Shown: positions 1-8,666, counted from the first letter of the stretch. The stretch: 64,000 bases of DNA from an uncultured Mediterraneibacter sp. (GCA_934309345.1 CAKRDD010000001.1:62001-126000), one strand, 5' to 3'. The notes: generated by a model from the letters alone, not told the origin. Translations and numbers: made by a program.

Positions 1-2
1 GA

Positions 3-1136
3 ATCTGTTCTTTGAATGCAGGGGAAGACCGTCTGGCATTGTCCTGTATTATGACAGTGTCTCCAAAGGGCGAGGTAATCGATCATCAGATTGCAGAGAC
101 AGTGATCCGTGTAGACAAGCGTATGAGTTATACAGGAGTATCTAAGGTACTGGCAGGAGAACCGGAAGCTCTGAAAGAAGACGAAGATTTTGTTCCGATG
201 ATTCAGAAGATGCAGGAACTCTCAACAATTCTCAGAGAACGGCGCGGTAAGAGAGGTTCGATCGATTTTGATTTTCCGGAGACAAAGATTGAACTGGATG
301 AGAAGGGAAAACCAATCAATATCAAACCTTATGAGAGAAACAGTGCAACGAAGATCATCGAAGATTTCATGCTTCTTGCAAATGAAACAGTGGCAGAAGA
401 ATATTTCTGGAGAGAGGTCCCATTTCTCTACAGAACGCATGAAGTTCCAGACGAAGAGAAGATAAAAAAACTGAGTACCTTTATCAATAATTTCGGTTAT
501 CATATTCACATGCATGATGAAGTAAAACCAAAGGAGATCCAGAAGCTTCTCAGTCAGGTGGAAGGAACCCCGGAAGAAGCTCTGATCAGCAGACTTACAT
601 TACGCTCCATGTGTCAGGCAAAATATACAACAGAGAATACAGGACACTTTGGACTGGCAGCGAAATATTATACACATTTCACTTCTCCGATCCGTCGTTA
701 TCCGGATCTTCAGATTCACAGAATTATCAAGGAGAATCTGCGCGGACGATTGAATGAGAATCGTATAGAGCATTATGATAAGATACTCCCGGAAGTGGCG
801 AAACAGTGTAGTGAAAGAGAACGACTGGCAGAAGAGACAGAGCGTGAAGTTGTGAAGATGAAGAAAGCAGAATATATGCGCATGCATATTGGAGAAGAGT
901 ACGAAGGTGTTATTTCCGGTGTTACAAAATGGGGAATCTATGTAGAACTTCCGAATACAGTGGAAGGACTTGTCCATGTTGTGGATCTGCGGGACGATCA
1001 TTATAATTTCATAGAGCAGACGTATGAAATGGTCGGAGAGCATACAGGAAAGACATATAAACTCGGTGAAAATGTGCGTGTCCGTGTAAGTGATGCAGAT
1101 AAGCTGCTTCGGACAATTAATTTCGAGCTGGCATAA
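3..1136 (+). CDS. rnr: Ribonuclease R, 3' part (5' end outside window)
   Basis: 3'-5' exoribonuclease of the RNase II/R family, degrading structured RNA and, with SmpB/tmRNA, non-stop mRNAs. The reading frame is open to the left edge, so this is the C-terminal 377 residues only. Visible parts are the second half of the RNB catalytic domain (SLNAGEDRLALS at the start; TSPIRRYPDLQIHRII, an RNB signature, near residue 235) and a C-terminal S1 RNA-binding domain (GEEYEGVISGVTKWGIYVEL onward). The downstream gene is smpB, the usual rnr-smpB pairing of Firmicutes, 48 bases away. Any internal TTG or ATG start near base 12 is only an artefact of the truncation. RNase II is the alternative, but the smpB neighbour and S1 arrangement favour RNase R. 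Confidence 0.95.
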   Translation: MCSLNAGEDRLALSCIMTVSPKGEVIDHQIAETVIRVDKRMSYTGVSKVLAGEPEALKEDEDFVPMIQKMQELSTILRERRGKRGSIDFDFPETKIELDEKGKPINIKPYERNSATKIIEDFMLLANETVAEEYFWREVPFLYRTHEVPDEEKIKKLSTFINNFGYHIHMHDEVKPKEIQKLLSQVEGTPEEALISRLTLRSMCQAKYTTENTGHFGLAAKYYTHFTSPIRRYPDLQIHRIIKENLRGRLNENRIEHYDKILPEVAKQCSERERLAEETEREVVKMKKAEYMRMHIGEEYEGVISGVTKWGIYVELPNTVEGLVHVVDLRDDHYNFIEQTYEMVGEHTGKTYKLGENVRVRVSDADKLLRTINFELA

Positions 1137-1184
1137 TACTTGCAGGAGTGCGGTTAAAATAGATGAGTTAGAGGATGGAATCAG

Positions 1185-1649
1185 ATGGCAAAGACAGAGA
1201 AAAAACTTATTGCGAATAATAAAAAAGCATATCATGATTATTTTATTCTTGAGAAATATGAAGCGGGACTTGTTCTGCATGGCACAGAAGTAAAGTCTCT
1301 TCGTATGGGAAAATGTAGTATCAAGGAAGCATTTATCCGTGTGGAAGACGGGGAGATGTATATCTATGGTATGCATATCAGTCCTTATGAGAAGGGGAAT
1401 ATCTTTAACAAAGATCCGCTTCGTGTGAGAAAGCTGCTTCTTCATAAGAAGGAGATTCTGAAAATATTTGGTAAGATGAAAGAGCAGGGAATCACAGTCG
1501 TTCCACTGCAGGTTTATTTCAGCGGAAGTCTTGTGAAGATTGAGATTGGACTTGCCAAAGGTAAGAAGCTCTATGACAAGCGTGAGACGATCGCGAAGAA
1601 AGATCAGAAGCGTGAAGCACAGAGAGAATTCAAAGCGTTTAATCGATAA
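1185..1649 (+). CDS. smpB: SsrA-binding protein SmpB
   Basis: Small basic protein that binds tmRNA and brings it to stalled ribosomes in trans-translation. At 154 aa it has the usual length. The N-terminus reads MAKTEKKLIANNKKAYHDY, followed by the family hallmark GTEVKSLRMGKCSIKEAF. The SPYEKGN segment and the Lys/Arg-rich C-terminal tail (KKLYDKRETIAKKDQKRE), which becomes helical in the decoding centre, are both present. It is transcribed with rnr and ends just before a bidirectional terminator. No ssrA gene is visible after it. Confidence 0.97.
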   Translation: MAKTEKKLIANNKKAYHDYFILEKYEAGLVLHGTEVKSLRMGKCSIKEAFIRVEDGEMYIYGMHISPYEKGNIFNKDPLRVRKLLLHKKEILKIFGKMKEQGITVVPLQVYFSGSLVKIEIGLAKGKKLYDKRETIAKKDQKREAQREFKAFNR

Positions 1650-1672
1650 GAGATTAAGGCAGGAGTGAATAG

Positions 1673-1708
1673 AAAAAGCAATTGGATCAGAACCCAATTG
1701 CTTTTTTT
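1673..1708. terminator. Bidirectional intrinsic terminator between smpB and the HAD gene
   Basis: A perfect 13-bp stem (1673-1685 with 1694-1706) has an 8-base loop, an A-run on the left and a T-run on the right, so it can stop both converging transcripts. The last codons and stop of the minus-strand HAD gene lie inside the hairpin. Confidence 0.85.
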
Positions 1709-2277
1709 ACTTCATTGATATCGCCAGTAAATACAAGTCCACCCATTCCGGCTTCTTTTGCTGCATTAATATTCGCTTCGAGATCATCGATAAAGAAACA
1801 TTCTTCTGCTTTTAAATCAAATTTCCTGAGAAAATGACTGTAGATTTCAGGAGATGGTTTTGCAAGCCGGATCGGCCCGGAAAACAAGATTCCGTCAAAC
1901 TGAGAGAGAAGTTCACTTCCTTCATAGTATTCAGCAAAATAAGTTGGAGCATTAGACAGCAGATAGATTGGTACATTGCGCTTTTTTAATTCGTGGATAA
2001 ATGTAATCGTATCCGGAAGCAAAGTAGTGCAGCGCGGCCATTCTTTTGCAAATTGGCGGATGCAGTCTTTTAAATGTTCCGGGATCTGATCAATGACTTC
2101 ATTTATGTAACTATCATAATCAAGTGTGCCGGCGTCAAGTTCTGCCCAGCGTTTATAAACGATTTCGGATAAATAATCCAGTTCTTCTTCATATGGGCAG
2201 AATTCTGAGAGGATCGCTTTTCCATCAAAACGTCCGATGACATTTCCAAAGTCAAAAACAATATTCTTGTATTTCAT
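1687..2277 (-). CDS. HAD-superfamily hydrolase (subfamily IA, YihX-like phosphatase)
   Basis: Probable sugar-phosphate or other small-molecule phosphatase of 196 aa. Motif I is VFDFGNVIG near residue 10, where DxN rather than DxD is typical of the YihX/epoxide-hydrolase-like IA branch. Motif II is the Ser-Asn in YLLSNAP. The motif III lysine is in LAKPSPEIY and motif IV is FFIDDLEANINAA. An alpha-helical cap (residues about 15-85) sits between motifs I and II. It is convergent with smpB, sharing a bidirectional terminator, and divergent from fabH. The substrate cannot be predicted from sequence. Confidence 0.85.
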   Translation of the reverse strand: MKYKNIVFDFGNVIGRFDGKAILSEFCPYEEELDYLSEIVYKRWAELDAGTLDYDSYINEVIDQIPEHLKDCIRQFAKEWPRCTTLLPDTITFIHELKKRNVPIYLLSNAPTYFAEYYEGSELLSQFDGILFSGPIRLAKPSPEIYSHFLRKFDLKAEECFFIDDLEANINAAKEAGMGGLVFTGDINEVKKAIGF

Positions 2278-2324
2278 AATGAAATTCCTTTCCAGAGAGA
2301 TAACTTTATATAGATTCTGCCTTT

Positions 2325-2353
2325 ATTATACTGCGTAACCAAGACAGATTCAA
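2325..2353 (-). promoter_or_regulatory. Promoter of the HAD hydrolase gene
   Basis: On the minus strand, TTGAAT (2348-2353), a 17-base spacer and a perfect TATAAT (2325-2330) lie about 48 bases before the start codon. Confidence 0.55.
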
Positions 2354-2399
2354 ATAGAAAAGATAATAGACAAAAAAAGAAAACATGTCTAAAAACATC

Positions 2400-2427
2400 T
2401 TGACATATAGTTTATTTGTGATATACT
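2400..2427 (+). promoter_or_regulatory. Promoter of the fatty-acid synthesis operon
   Basis: TTGACA (2400-2405), a 16-base spacer and TATACT (2422-2427) predict a start near base 2434, giving a leader of about 115 bases before fabH. The -10 element is overlapped by a FabT-type palindrome. Confidence 0.7.
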
Positions 2428-2443
2428 TTGAAAGTCAAAGTAT
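2423..2443. promoter_or_regulatory. FabT-type operator on the fab promoter
   Basis: Perfect inverted repeat with 9-bp arms (ATACTTTGA and TCAAAGTAT) around three bases. The core TTTGA-N3-TCAAA matches the palindrome known for FabT, the MarR-type lipid-synthesis repressor of lactic cocci. It overlaps the -10 hexamer, a repressing position. A second TCAAAG half-site follows at about 2450-2456. A fabT homologue is encoded at the end of this same operon, so autoregulation is likely (inference). Confidence 0.7.
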
Positions 2444-2483
2444 TTAAGACTCAAAGCAAACACGCTTAAAGTTTTGGAAAGAA

Positions 2484-2552
2484 ATGAGAGCAGTTGCAAG
2501 ACATACTAAGAATAGCAACAATTACTTTGACAGAGTTGGAGAAGAGATATGA
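2484..2552 (+). CDS. Candidate 22-codon leader ORF overlapping fabH
   Basis: A short frame starts at ATG 2484 shortly after a GGAAAG sequence and ends at TGA 2550-2552, overlapping the fabH start codon as ATGA. The peptide begins MRAVARHTKNSNNYFDR and matches nothing I recognise. The ATGA junction would allow translational coupling. The Shine-Dalgarno spacing is very short, so it may be chance. Confidence 0.3.
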   Translation: MRAVARHTKNSNNYFDRVGEEI

Positions 2553-3496
2553 TAGGAAGAATATGCGGGACAGGATCGTACATACCGTCCCATCGAATGG
2601 ACAACGTGGAATTGTCCTCTCTGGTCGACACAAGTGATGAATGGATCCGGGAACGCACAGGAATCCAAAGCCGACATCTCGCAAAACAGGAGACGGTATC
2701 TTTTATGGCTGCAAAAGCAGCAGAAGAAGCTCTTACAGACAGTGGGCTGAAAGCAGAAGAGATAGACCTGATCCTTGTGGCGACGTCTTCTTCAGAAACA
2801 GTATTTCCGAATACTTCCTGCGAAGTGCAGAAAGCAATCGGTGCAGTTCATGCATGGGGATACGATCTGAATGCAGCCTGTTCGGGATTTATTCTCGCAT
2901 TGAATACAGCACAGTCTTATATCCGTTCAGGGCTTGTTAAGACCGCACTGGTGATCGGTGCAGAGAAGATGAGCAGAATTGTAGACTGGAAAGATCGTGG
3001 AACCTGTATTTTGTTCGGAGACGGTGCAGGGGCAGTAGTTCTCCGGGGAGAAGAAAGTGAAAGCGCAGAAGCAGTCTATACGGCCATTGCACATTCGGCA
3101 GGAGACAAGGGAGAGGCATTAACCTTACAGTATGGAACAGAAGAAACTCCGGTAATCCGGATGGATGGACAGGCAGTTTTTAAGTTCGCTGTGAGAAAAG
3201 TACCGGAAATCATCGAAGAAATGTTGAAAAAAGCAGAGGTTTCAAGAGAAGATGTGGATTACTTTGTTTTGCATCAGGCAAACAGACGAATCATTGAAGC
3301 GGCTGCAAAGAGGGTCGGCGTAGAGATTGAGAAGTTCCCAATGAATCTTGGTGAATATGCGAATACGTCGGCGGCATCAGTTCCAATCCTTTTAAATGAA
3401 ATGAATCGGGATGGAAAGCTGAAAAAAGGTCAGAAAATAATACTTGCCGGATTCGGGGCAGGACTTACATGGGCAGGATGCCTGATGGAATGGTAA
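2549..3496 (+). CDS. fabH: 3-oxoacyl-ACP synthase III (KAS III)
   Basis: Initiates type II fatty-acid synthesis by condensing acetyl- or branched acyl-CoA with malonyl-ACP. At 315 aa it is normal length. The catalytic triad is visible: Cys111 in DLNAACSGF, His242 in FVLHQANRRI and Asn272 in YANTSAAS. The N-terminal SYIPSHRMDN and TSDEWIRERTGI segments are classic FabH. The start ATG at 2549 has an upstream GGAGAAG. It is the first gene of the operon, directly downstream of the palindrome-controlled promoter, and acpP follows 23 bases later. Confidence 0.97.
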   Translation: MIGRICGTGSYIPSHRMDNVELSSLVDTSDEWIRERTGIQSRHLAKQETVSFMAAKAAEEALTDSGLKAEEIDLILVATSSSETVFPNTSCEVQKAIGAVHAWGYDLNAACSGFILALNTAQSYIRSGLVKTALVIGAEKMSRIVDWKDRGTCILFGDGAGAVVLRGEESESAEAVYTAIAHSAGDKGEALTLQYGTEETPVIRMDGQAVFKFAVRKVPEIIEEMLKKAEVSREDVDYFVLHQANRRIIEAAAKRVGVEIEKFPMNLGEYANTSAASVPILLNEMNRDGKLKKGQKIILAGFGAGLTWAGCLMEW

Positions 3497-3519
3497 ATTC
3501 AAGAAAGGAAAACAAAATT

Positions 3520-3744
3520 ATGTTAGAAAAAGTAAAAGAAATCGTAGCAGAGTCATTAAACGTAGAGGAAAGCACATTAAGTGAGACAACATCCTTCAAA
3601 GAGGATCTCGGAGCAGATTCCCTGGATCTTTTTGAGATGGTAATGGCATTCGAGGAAGCTTTTGAAGTAGAGATCCCTTCTGAAGATCTGGAGCAGATCA
3701 CAACAGTAGGTGATGTTGTAAAATACATCGAATCACACAAGTAG
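3520..3744 (+). CDS. acpP: Acyl carrier protein
   Basis: Carrier of growing acyl chains, 74 aa. The 4'-phosphopantetheine attachment motif is GADSLDLFEM with Ser34 as the modified residue. The protein is acidic and four-helical in type. The start at 3520 (MLEKVKEI) is chosen over an in-frame upstream ATG at 3469 because GAAAGGA lies just before it, the family begins here, and 3469 lies inside fabH. Its place between fabH and fabK is the same as in streptococcal fab clusters. Confidence 0.96.
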   Translation: MLEKVKEIVAESLNVEESTLSETTSFKEDLGADSLDLFEMVMAFEEAFEVEIPSEDLEQITTVGDVVKYIESHK

Positions 3745-3774
3745 AAGTATAGAACTAGTAGAAAACGAAGCATT

Positions 3775-3809
3775 CCGGTTCCTTTTCGGCAGCCAATCCG
3801 AGAGAACCG
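3775..3809 (+). other. Intercistronic stem-loop between acpP and fabK
   Basis: CGGTTC (3776-3781) pairs with GAACCG (3804-3809), with a possible inner TCGG/CCGA helix. There is no T-run, so it is not a terminator. It could stabilise or process the acpP message, which must be translated far more than its neighbours (inference). Confidence 0.35.
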
Positions 3810-3841
3810 TTGATAGAGCAGTGATCAAGAAGGGAGTTCTT

Positions 3842-4780
3842 ATGAGAACGAGAATAACAGAATTACTTGGAATTGAGTACCCGATCATTCAGGGCGGTAT
3901 GGCATGGGTTGCAGAATATCATCTGGCGGCAGCAGTTTCAAATGCCGGTGGGCTTGGACTGATCGGAACAGCAAGCGCACCGGCCGAGTGGGTCAGAGAA
4001 CAGATCCGTGAGGCAAAGAAGCTGACAGATAAACCGTTTGGAATCAACATTATGATGATCAGTCCTTATGCAGATGAAGTCGCAAAGGTTGCTGTTGAGG
4101 AAGGTGTTGCAGTTGTCACGACAGGTGCAGGATCTCCGGAAAAATATGTGAAGATGTGGAAAGAAGCCGGAATCAAAGTGATTCCTGTAGTTGCTTCTGT
4201 AGCAATGGCGAAGAGAATGCAGCGTTGTGGAGCAGATGCTCTGGTGGCAGAAGGAACAGAAGCAGGCGGACATATCGGTGAAAATACAACGATGGTTCTC
4301 GTTCCACAGGTTGTGGATGCAGTTGAAATCCCGGTGATCGCAGCCGGAGGAATCGCAGATGGAAGAGGAATTGCAGCAGCATTTATGCTCGGAGCAGAGG
4401 GCGTTCAGATTGGAACACGTTTTGTTGTGACAGAAGAAGCGCAGGTGCATGAGAATTATAAAGAATGCATTCTGAAAGCAAGGGATATTGATTCTCGCGT
4501 AACAGGAAGATCTACAGGTCATCCGGTTCGTGCCCTTCGTAATAAGATGACGAAAGAGTATCTTGAAAAAGAGCAGGCAGGAGCAACATTCGAAGAACTT
4601 GAGCACCTGACACTTGGAGGACTCAGGAGAGCTGTTGTTGACGGAGATGTTCAGACCGGAAGCGTGATGGCAGGACAGATCGCAGGTATGATCAAAGAGA
4701 AGCTTACCTGTCAGGAAGTGATCCAGAAGCTGGTTTCACAGACAGATGAACTGATCGGAGGAAAAGGATTCTATGAGTAA
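3842..4780 (+). CDS. fabK: Enoyl-ACP reductase II (FMN-dependent FabK)
   Basis: Reduces trans-2-enoyl-ACP in the last step of each elongation cycle. It belongs to the nitronate-monooxygenase-like FMN TIM-barrel family, not the SDR-type FabI. The N-terminus (LLGIEYPIIQGGMAWV) and the GTEAGGHIG phosphate/FMN loop are diagnostic. Length is 312 aa. The start at 3842 is supported by AAGGGAG six bases upstream; an in-frame GTG at 3821 is less likely. The 3' end overlaps fabD by 8 bases. FabK-type enzymes are intrinsically insensitive to triclosan (family knowledge). Confidence 0.95.
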   Translation: MRTRITELLGIEYPIIQGGMAWVAEYHLAAAVSNAGGLGLIGTASAPAEWVREQIREAKKLTDKPFGINIMMISPYADEVAKVAVEEGVAVVTTGAGSPEKYVKMWKEAGIKVIPVVASVAMAKRMQRCGADALVAEGTEAGGHIGENTTMVLVPQVVDAVEIPVIAAGGIADGRGIAAAFMLGAEGVQIGTRFVVTEEAQVHENYKECILKARDIDSRVTGRSTGHPVRALRNKMTKEYLEKEQAGATFEELEHLTLGGLRRAVVDGDVQTGSVMAGQIAGMIKEKLTCQEVIQKLVSQTDELIGGKGFYE

Positions 4781-5693
4781 AATCGCATTTATTTTCCCGG
4801 GACAGGGCGCACAGAAAGCCGGAATGGGAAAAGATTTCTATGAAAACAGTAAGATAGCGGCAGAGGTGGTCGACCGTGCAAGTGAACTGCTTGGACTGGA
4901 TATGAAAGCACTCTGCTTTGAAGAAAATGATCTTCTGGATCAGACAGAATATACACAGGCAGCACTTGTGACTGTCTGTATGGCAATGGAAAAGGTATTA
5001 AGAGAACGGGGACTCGCCCCGGATGTCACAGCAGGCTTAAGTCTGGGTGAATATTGTGCGATTGCTTCAGCAGGAGGAATGAGCACAGAAAATGCAATCA
5101 CAACAGTGAGAAAGCGCGGTATTCTGATGCAGAATGCAGTACCGGGTGGTCAGGGAGCCATGGCAGCGGTTCTTGGACTGGATGCCGGAAAGATTGAGGA
5201 AGTACTGGCAGATCGAAGTGGTGTAATGATCGCCAACTACAATTGTCCGGGACAGATTGTGATTACAGGATGGAAGGAAGATGTGGAACAGGCAGCAGAT
5301 GCACTGAAGGAAGCCGGAGCAAAGAGAGTCCTTACGCTGAATGTCAGTGGACCGTTCCATTCTTCCCTTCTGGAACAGGCCGGAGAAGAACTTGGAAAAG
5401 AGCTGGAACAGGTAGATTTTTCTGATCTTCAGATCCCATATGTGACGAATGTGACAGCAGAATATGTGACTGATATTACAAAGACAAAAGAACTGCTCGC
5501 GCGCCAGGTGGCATCTTCCGTGCGTTGGCAGCAGAGTATGGAACTTCTGATCGCAGACGGTGTAGATACATTTGTTGAGATCGGACCAGGAAGAACACTG
5601 GCTGGTTTCCTGAGAAAGATAAACCGCGAGGTGAAAGTGTATAACGTCGGAATCTGGGAAGATGTAGATAAGGTGGTAAATGAATTATGTTAG
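4773..5693 (+). CDS. fabD: Malonyl-CoA:ACP transacylase
   Basis: Transfers malonyl groups from malonyl-CoA to ACP. At 306 aa it has the family start IAFIFPGQGAQ. The nucleophile elbow is AGLSLGEY and the catalytic His lies in GPFHSSLL. It overlaps fabK upstream by 8 bases and fabG downstream by 7, indicating tight translational coupling in the operon. Confidence 0.96.
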   Translation: MSKIAFIFPGQGAQKAGMGKDFYENSKIAAEVVDRASELLGLDMKALCFEENDLLDQTEYTQAALVTVCMAMEKVLRERGLAPDVTAGLSLGEYCAIASAGGMSTENAITTVRKRGILMQNAVPGGQGAMAAVLGLDAGKIEEVLADRSGVMIANYNCPGQIVITGWKEDVEQAADALKEAGAKRVLTLNVSGPFHSSLLEQAGEELGKELEQVDFSDLQIPYVTNVTAEYVTDITKTKELLARQVASSVRWQQSMELLIADGVDTFVEIGPGRTLAGFLRKINREVKVYNVGIWEDVDKVVNELC

Positions 5694-6436
5694 ACAGACT
5701 GACAGGGAAAGTTGCGGTAGTGACAGGTGCTTCCAGAGGAATCGGAAGAGCGGTCGCACTGCGTCTGGCACAGAAGGGCGCAACCGTAGTGATCAACTAT
5801 AATGGATCCAAAGAGCGCGCACTGGGAGTGAAAACAGAGATTGAGTCTGCAGGCGGAACGGCGCAGATCATGCAGTGTGATGTGGCAGATGCAGCATCTT
5901 GTGATGAGATGTTTCAGACAATCATAAAAGAATTCGGAAGAATCGATATCCTTGTGAACAACGCAGGAATTACAAGAGACGGGCTGCTTATGAAAATGGC
6001 AGAAGAGGATTTTGATGCTGTGATCGATACGAATCTGAAAGGAACTTTCCATTGTATCCGTGCAGTCTCAAGACAGATGCTGCGTCAGAGGTCCGGAAGA
6101 ATTATTAACCTGTCTTCTGTATCGGGGGTTCTTGGAAATGCAGGACAGGCTAATTATTCCGCATCAAAGGCCGGTGTGATCGGACTTACAAAGAGTGCGG
6201 CAAGAGAACTGGCGTCCAGAGGAATTACCGTAAATGCGATCGCACCTGGATTTATTAACACTGAGATGACAGAAGTACTTTCAGAGAAGGTGAAAGAAGG
6301 AGCAGTTGCTCAGATCCCTCTCGGAAAGTTTGGAGAGACAGAAGATATTGCGAATGCGGCGGCATTTCTTGCTTCTGATGAAGCACGTTATATCACAGGC
6401 CAGACGCTGCATGTTGACGGCGGAATGGCGATGTAA
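5687..6436 (+). CDS. fabG: 3-oxoacyl-ACP reductase
   Basis: NADPH-dependent short-chain dehydrogenase of 249 aa reducing 3-ketoacyl-ACP. The cofactor loop is TGASRGIGRAV. NNAGITRDG follows, then the catalytic Ser in INLSSVSG and Tyr/Lys in NYSASKAG. The C-terminus (TGQTLHVDGGMAM) is typical of FabG. It overlaps fabD at the start; fabF follows after 19 bases. Confidence 0.96.
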   Translation: MLDRLTGKVAVVTGASRGIGRAVALRLAQKGATVVINYNGSKERALGVKTEIESAGGTAQIMQCDVADAASCDEMFQTIIKEFGRIDILVNNAGITRDGLLMKMAEEDFDAVIDTNLKGTFHCIRAVSRQMLRQRSGRIINLSSVSGVLGNAGQANYSASKAGVIGLTKSAARELASRGITVNAIAPGFINTEMTEVLSEKVKEGAVAQIPLGKFGETEDIANAAAFLASDEARYITGQTLHVDGGMAM

Positions 6437-6455
6437 GAATAGAAGGAGTAGGAAA

Positions 6456-7694
6456 ATGAAGAGACGAGTTGTTGTAACCGGAATGGGTGCGGTGACACCG
6501 ATTGGAAATACAGTAGAAGAATTCTGGAACGGAATCAAAACAGGTAAAGTTGGAATTGGTCCGATCACAAAATTTGATACAACAGATTATAAGGTTAAGC
6601 TGGCAGCAGAAGTGAAAGATTTCGTTGGAAAAGAACGAATGGATTTCAAGGCAGCGAAGAGAATGGAACTGTTCTCCCAGTATGCGGTTGCAGCAGCGAA
6701 GGAAGCGTTTGCAGATGCAGGACTTGATATGGAGCAGGAAGATCCTTACCGTGTAGGAACGATCATCGGTTCCGGTATCGGAAGTCTCAGTTGTGTAGAA
6801 CAGAACTATGACAAGATCCAGACAAAAGGACCGGCGCGTGTGAACCCACTGATGGTTCCACTGATGATCTCCAATATGGCAGCAGGAAATGTATCCATTC
6901 AGCTTGGACTGAAAGGAAAATGTACTGATGTTGTGACAGCATGTGCATCAGGGTCTAACAGTATCGGAGATGCACTTCGTGCAATCCAGTATGGTGATCT
7001 GGATGTCTGTGTTGCAGGTGGTACAGAGAGCTGTATCTGTCCGACAGGAATTGCAGGATTTACTGCATTAACAGCATTGTCTACAAACGAAGATCCGATG
7101 ACAGCTTCCCGTCCGTTTGATCAGGACAGGGATGGATTTGTTCTCGGAGAAGGAGCCGGAATCGTTGTTCTGGAAGAACTTGAACACGCGAAAGCAAGAG
7201 GCGCGAAGATTTACGCAGAACTCGCTGGATACGGCTCTACAGGAGATGCTTATCACATCACTTCTCCGGCAGAGAACGGAGAAGGAGCAGGGATGGCAAT
7301 GAAGCTTGCAATGAAAGAGGCAGGTGTGGCACCGGAAGAAGTGGACTATATCAATGCCCATGGAACAAGCACACACCACAATGACCTCTTTGAGACACGC
7401 GCAATCTGTTATGCATTAGGAGATGCGGCTGAAAATGTAGTTGTCAATTCGACAAAATCTATGATCGGTCATCTTCTTGGAGCGGCAGGAGCAGTAGAGT
7501 TTGTTGTCTGCGTAAAGAGTATTCTGGATAATTTCATCCATCAGACAGTTGGTACAAAGAATGTAGATCCGGAATGTGGATTGAATTATGCAGTAGGTGC
7601 ACCGGTAGAGAAAGAAGTGAACTGTGTGATTTCTAATTCTCTTGGTTTTGGCGGACACAATGTGTCTCTTCTTGTAAAACGTTTCGAAGAGTAA
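6456..7694 (+). CDS. fabF: 3-oxoacyl-ACP synthase II (KAS II)
   Basis: Elongating condensing enzyme of 412 aa. Active-site Cys163 is in VTACASGSNS. The two catalytic His residues are in NAHGTSTHHND and KSMIGHLLGAAG. The start at 6456 (MKRRVVVTGMGAVTPIG) is preceded by AAGGAG. The longer in-frame reading from 6306 lies inside fabG and adds 50 residues unlike the family, so it was discarded. It lies between fabG and accB, as in streptococci. Confidence 0.96.
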   Translation: MKRRVVVTGMGAVTPIGNTVEEFWNGIKTGKVGIGPITKFDTTDYKVKLAAEVKDFVGKERMDFKAAKRMELFSQYAVAAAKEAFADAGLDMEQEDPYRVGTIIGSGIGSLSCVEQNYDKIQTKGPARVNPLMVPLMISNMAAGNVSIQLGLKGKCTDVVTACASGSNSIGDALRAIQYGDLDVCVAGGTESCICPTGIAGFTALTALSTNEDPMTASRPFDQDRDGFVLGEGAGIVVLEELEHAKARGAKIYAELAGYGSTGDAYHITSPAENGEGAGMAMKLAMKEAGVAPEEVDYINAHGTSTHHNDLFETRAICYALGDAAENVVVNSTKSMIGHLLGAAGAVEFVVCVKSILDNFIHQTVGTKNVDPECGLNYAVGAPVEKEVNCVISNSLGFGGHNVSLLVKRFEE

Positions 7695-7706
7695 GGAGAA
7701 GCGAAG

Positions 7707-8198
7707 ATGAAGATGGAAGAAATATTAAAGCTGATCGAAGCAGTCTCTGCTTCTACGCTTACAGAATTTAAATATGAAGAAAACGGAACAAAGCTGAATC
7801 TGAAGAAAGAGCAGCAGAAGGTGGAGATTATCCAGAGTCCGGGAGTCGTTCCGGTGACAGGAACTGTCACAGCAGGTCTTCAGACAGCAGAAATTCTGCA
7901 AAATCCAGGAAATGAAGCGGATCATACACAAGAAGAGCATCAGGAAGTAATAAAAGAAACAGAAGGAGAACTGATCGTTTCACCTCTGGTTGGAACTTTC
8001 TATGCCGCACCGGCAGAAGATGCACCAAGTTTTGTCAAGGTTGGTGACAAGGTTGAGGCCGGACAGGTTGTCGGAATCGTAGAAGCGATGAAGCTTATGA
8101 ATGAGATCGAGAGCGAATGTGCTGGTACAGTTGCAGAAGTTCTTGTAGAAAATGGAGAGCCGGTAGAATACGGCCAGCCGCTTTTTAGAATTGTTTAA
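7707..8198 (+). CDS. accB: Biotin carboxyl carrier protein of acetyl-CoA carboxylase
   Basis: Swinging-arm subunit carrying biotin, 163 aa. The C-terminal biotinyl domain has the attachment motif VEAMKLMNEI, in which the Lys is biotinylated. The N-terminal helix (EILKLIEAVSASTLTEFKYEENG) matches BCCP. The two are joined by an acidic, Gln/Glu-rich linker (about residues 45-90). The ATG at 7707 follows AAGGAGAAG; an in-frame ATG two codons later is also possible. Confidence 0.95.
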   Translation: MKMEEILKLIEAVSASTLTEFKYEENGTKLNLKKEQQKVEIIQSPGVVPVTGTVTAGLQTAEILQNPGNEADHTQEEHQEVIKETEGELIVSPLVGTFYAAPAEDAPSFVKVGDKVEAGQVVGIVEAMKLMNEIESECAGTVAEVLVENGEPVEYGQPLFRIV

Positions 8199-8214
8199 GA
8201 AAGGGATTTTGGAT

Positions 8215-8646
8215 ATGAACAGTTTAAATGTAGAACAGATTCAGGAAATTATTCCGCACAGACATCCATTTCTTTTGATCGATAAGATTGAAGATTATGT
8301 TCCAGGAGAATATGCAATTGGATACAAAGGTGTCTCTTATCATGAAGATTTCTTCCGCGGACATTTCCCACAGAAAGCAGTAATGCCCGGAGTTCTGATT
8401 CTTGAGGCACTTGCACAGACTGGGGCAGTCGCAATCTTGAGTGTACCGGAGAATCAGGGAAAGATCGCATTCTTCGGTGGTGTGCAGAAATGTCGTTTTA
8501 AAGGAATGGTATTTCCGGGAGATCAGTTGAAGTTAGAAACAAAGATCATTAAAAGAAAAGGACCGGTAGGCGTAGGAGAAGCTGTGGCAACAGTTGACGG
8601 AAAGGTCGTTGTTACTGCAGAACTTACATTTATGGTCGGAGAATAA
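8215..8646 (+). CDS. fabZ: 3-hydroxyacyl-ACP dehydratase
   Basis: Hot-dog-fold dehydratase of 143 aa. The N-terminal IIPHRHPFLLIDK and the active-site His in FFRGHFPQKAVMPGV are diagnostic. The start at 8215 is favoured over an in-frame TTG at 8191 that lies within accB. No fabM or fabN isomerase is visible in the operon, so how unsaturated chains are made, if at all, is not shown here. Confidence 0.95.
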   Translation: MNSLNVEQIQEIIPHRHPFLLIDKIEDYVPGEYAIGYKGVSYHEDFFRGHFPQKAVMPGVLILEALAQTGAVAILSVPENQGKIAFFGGVQKCRFKGMVFPGDQLKLETKIIKRKGPVGVGEAVATVDGKVVVTAELTFMVGE

Positions 8647-8666
8647 AAAAATCAGGAGCAGAAGAA

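Noticed and set aside
600..1697. Long minus-strand reading frame of 365 codons opposite rnr and smpB
   Set aside because: It is antisense to two well-conserved genes, spans the terminator, has Cys/His/Ile-rich composition typical of a shadow frame and no recognisable domain.
6306..6455. N-terminal extension of FabF from 6306
   Set aside because: The 50 extra residues overlap fabG in another frame and resemble no FabF; ATG 6456 has a proper ribosome-binding site.
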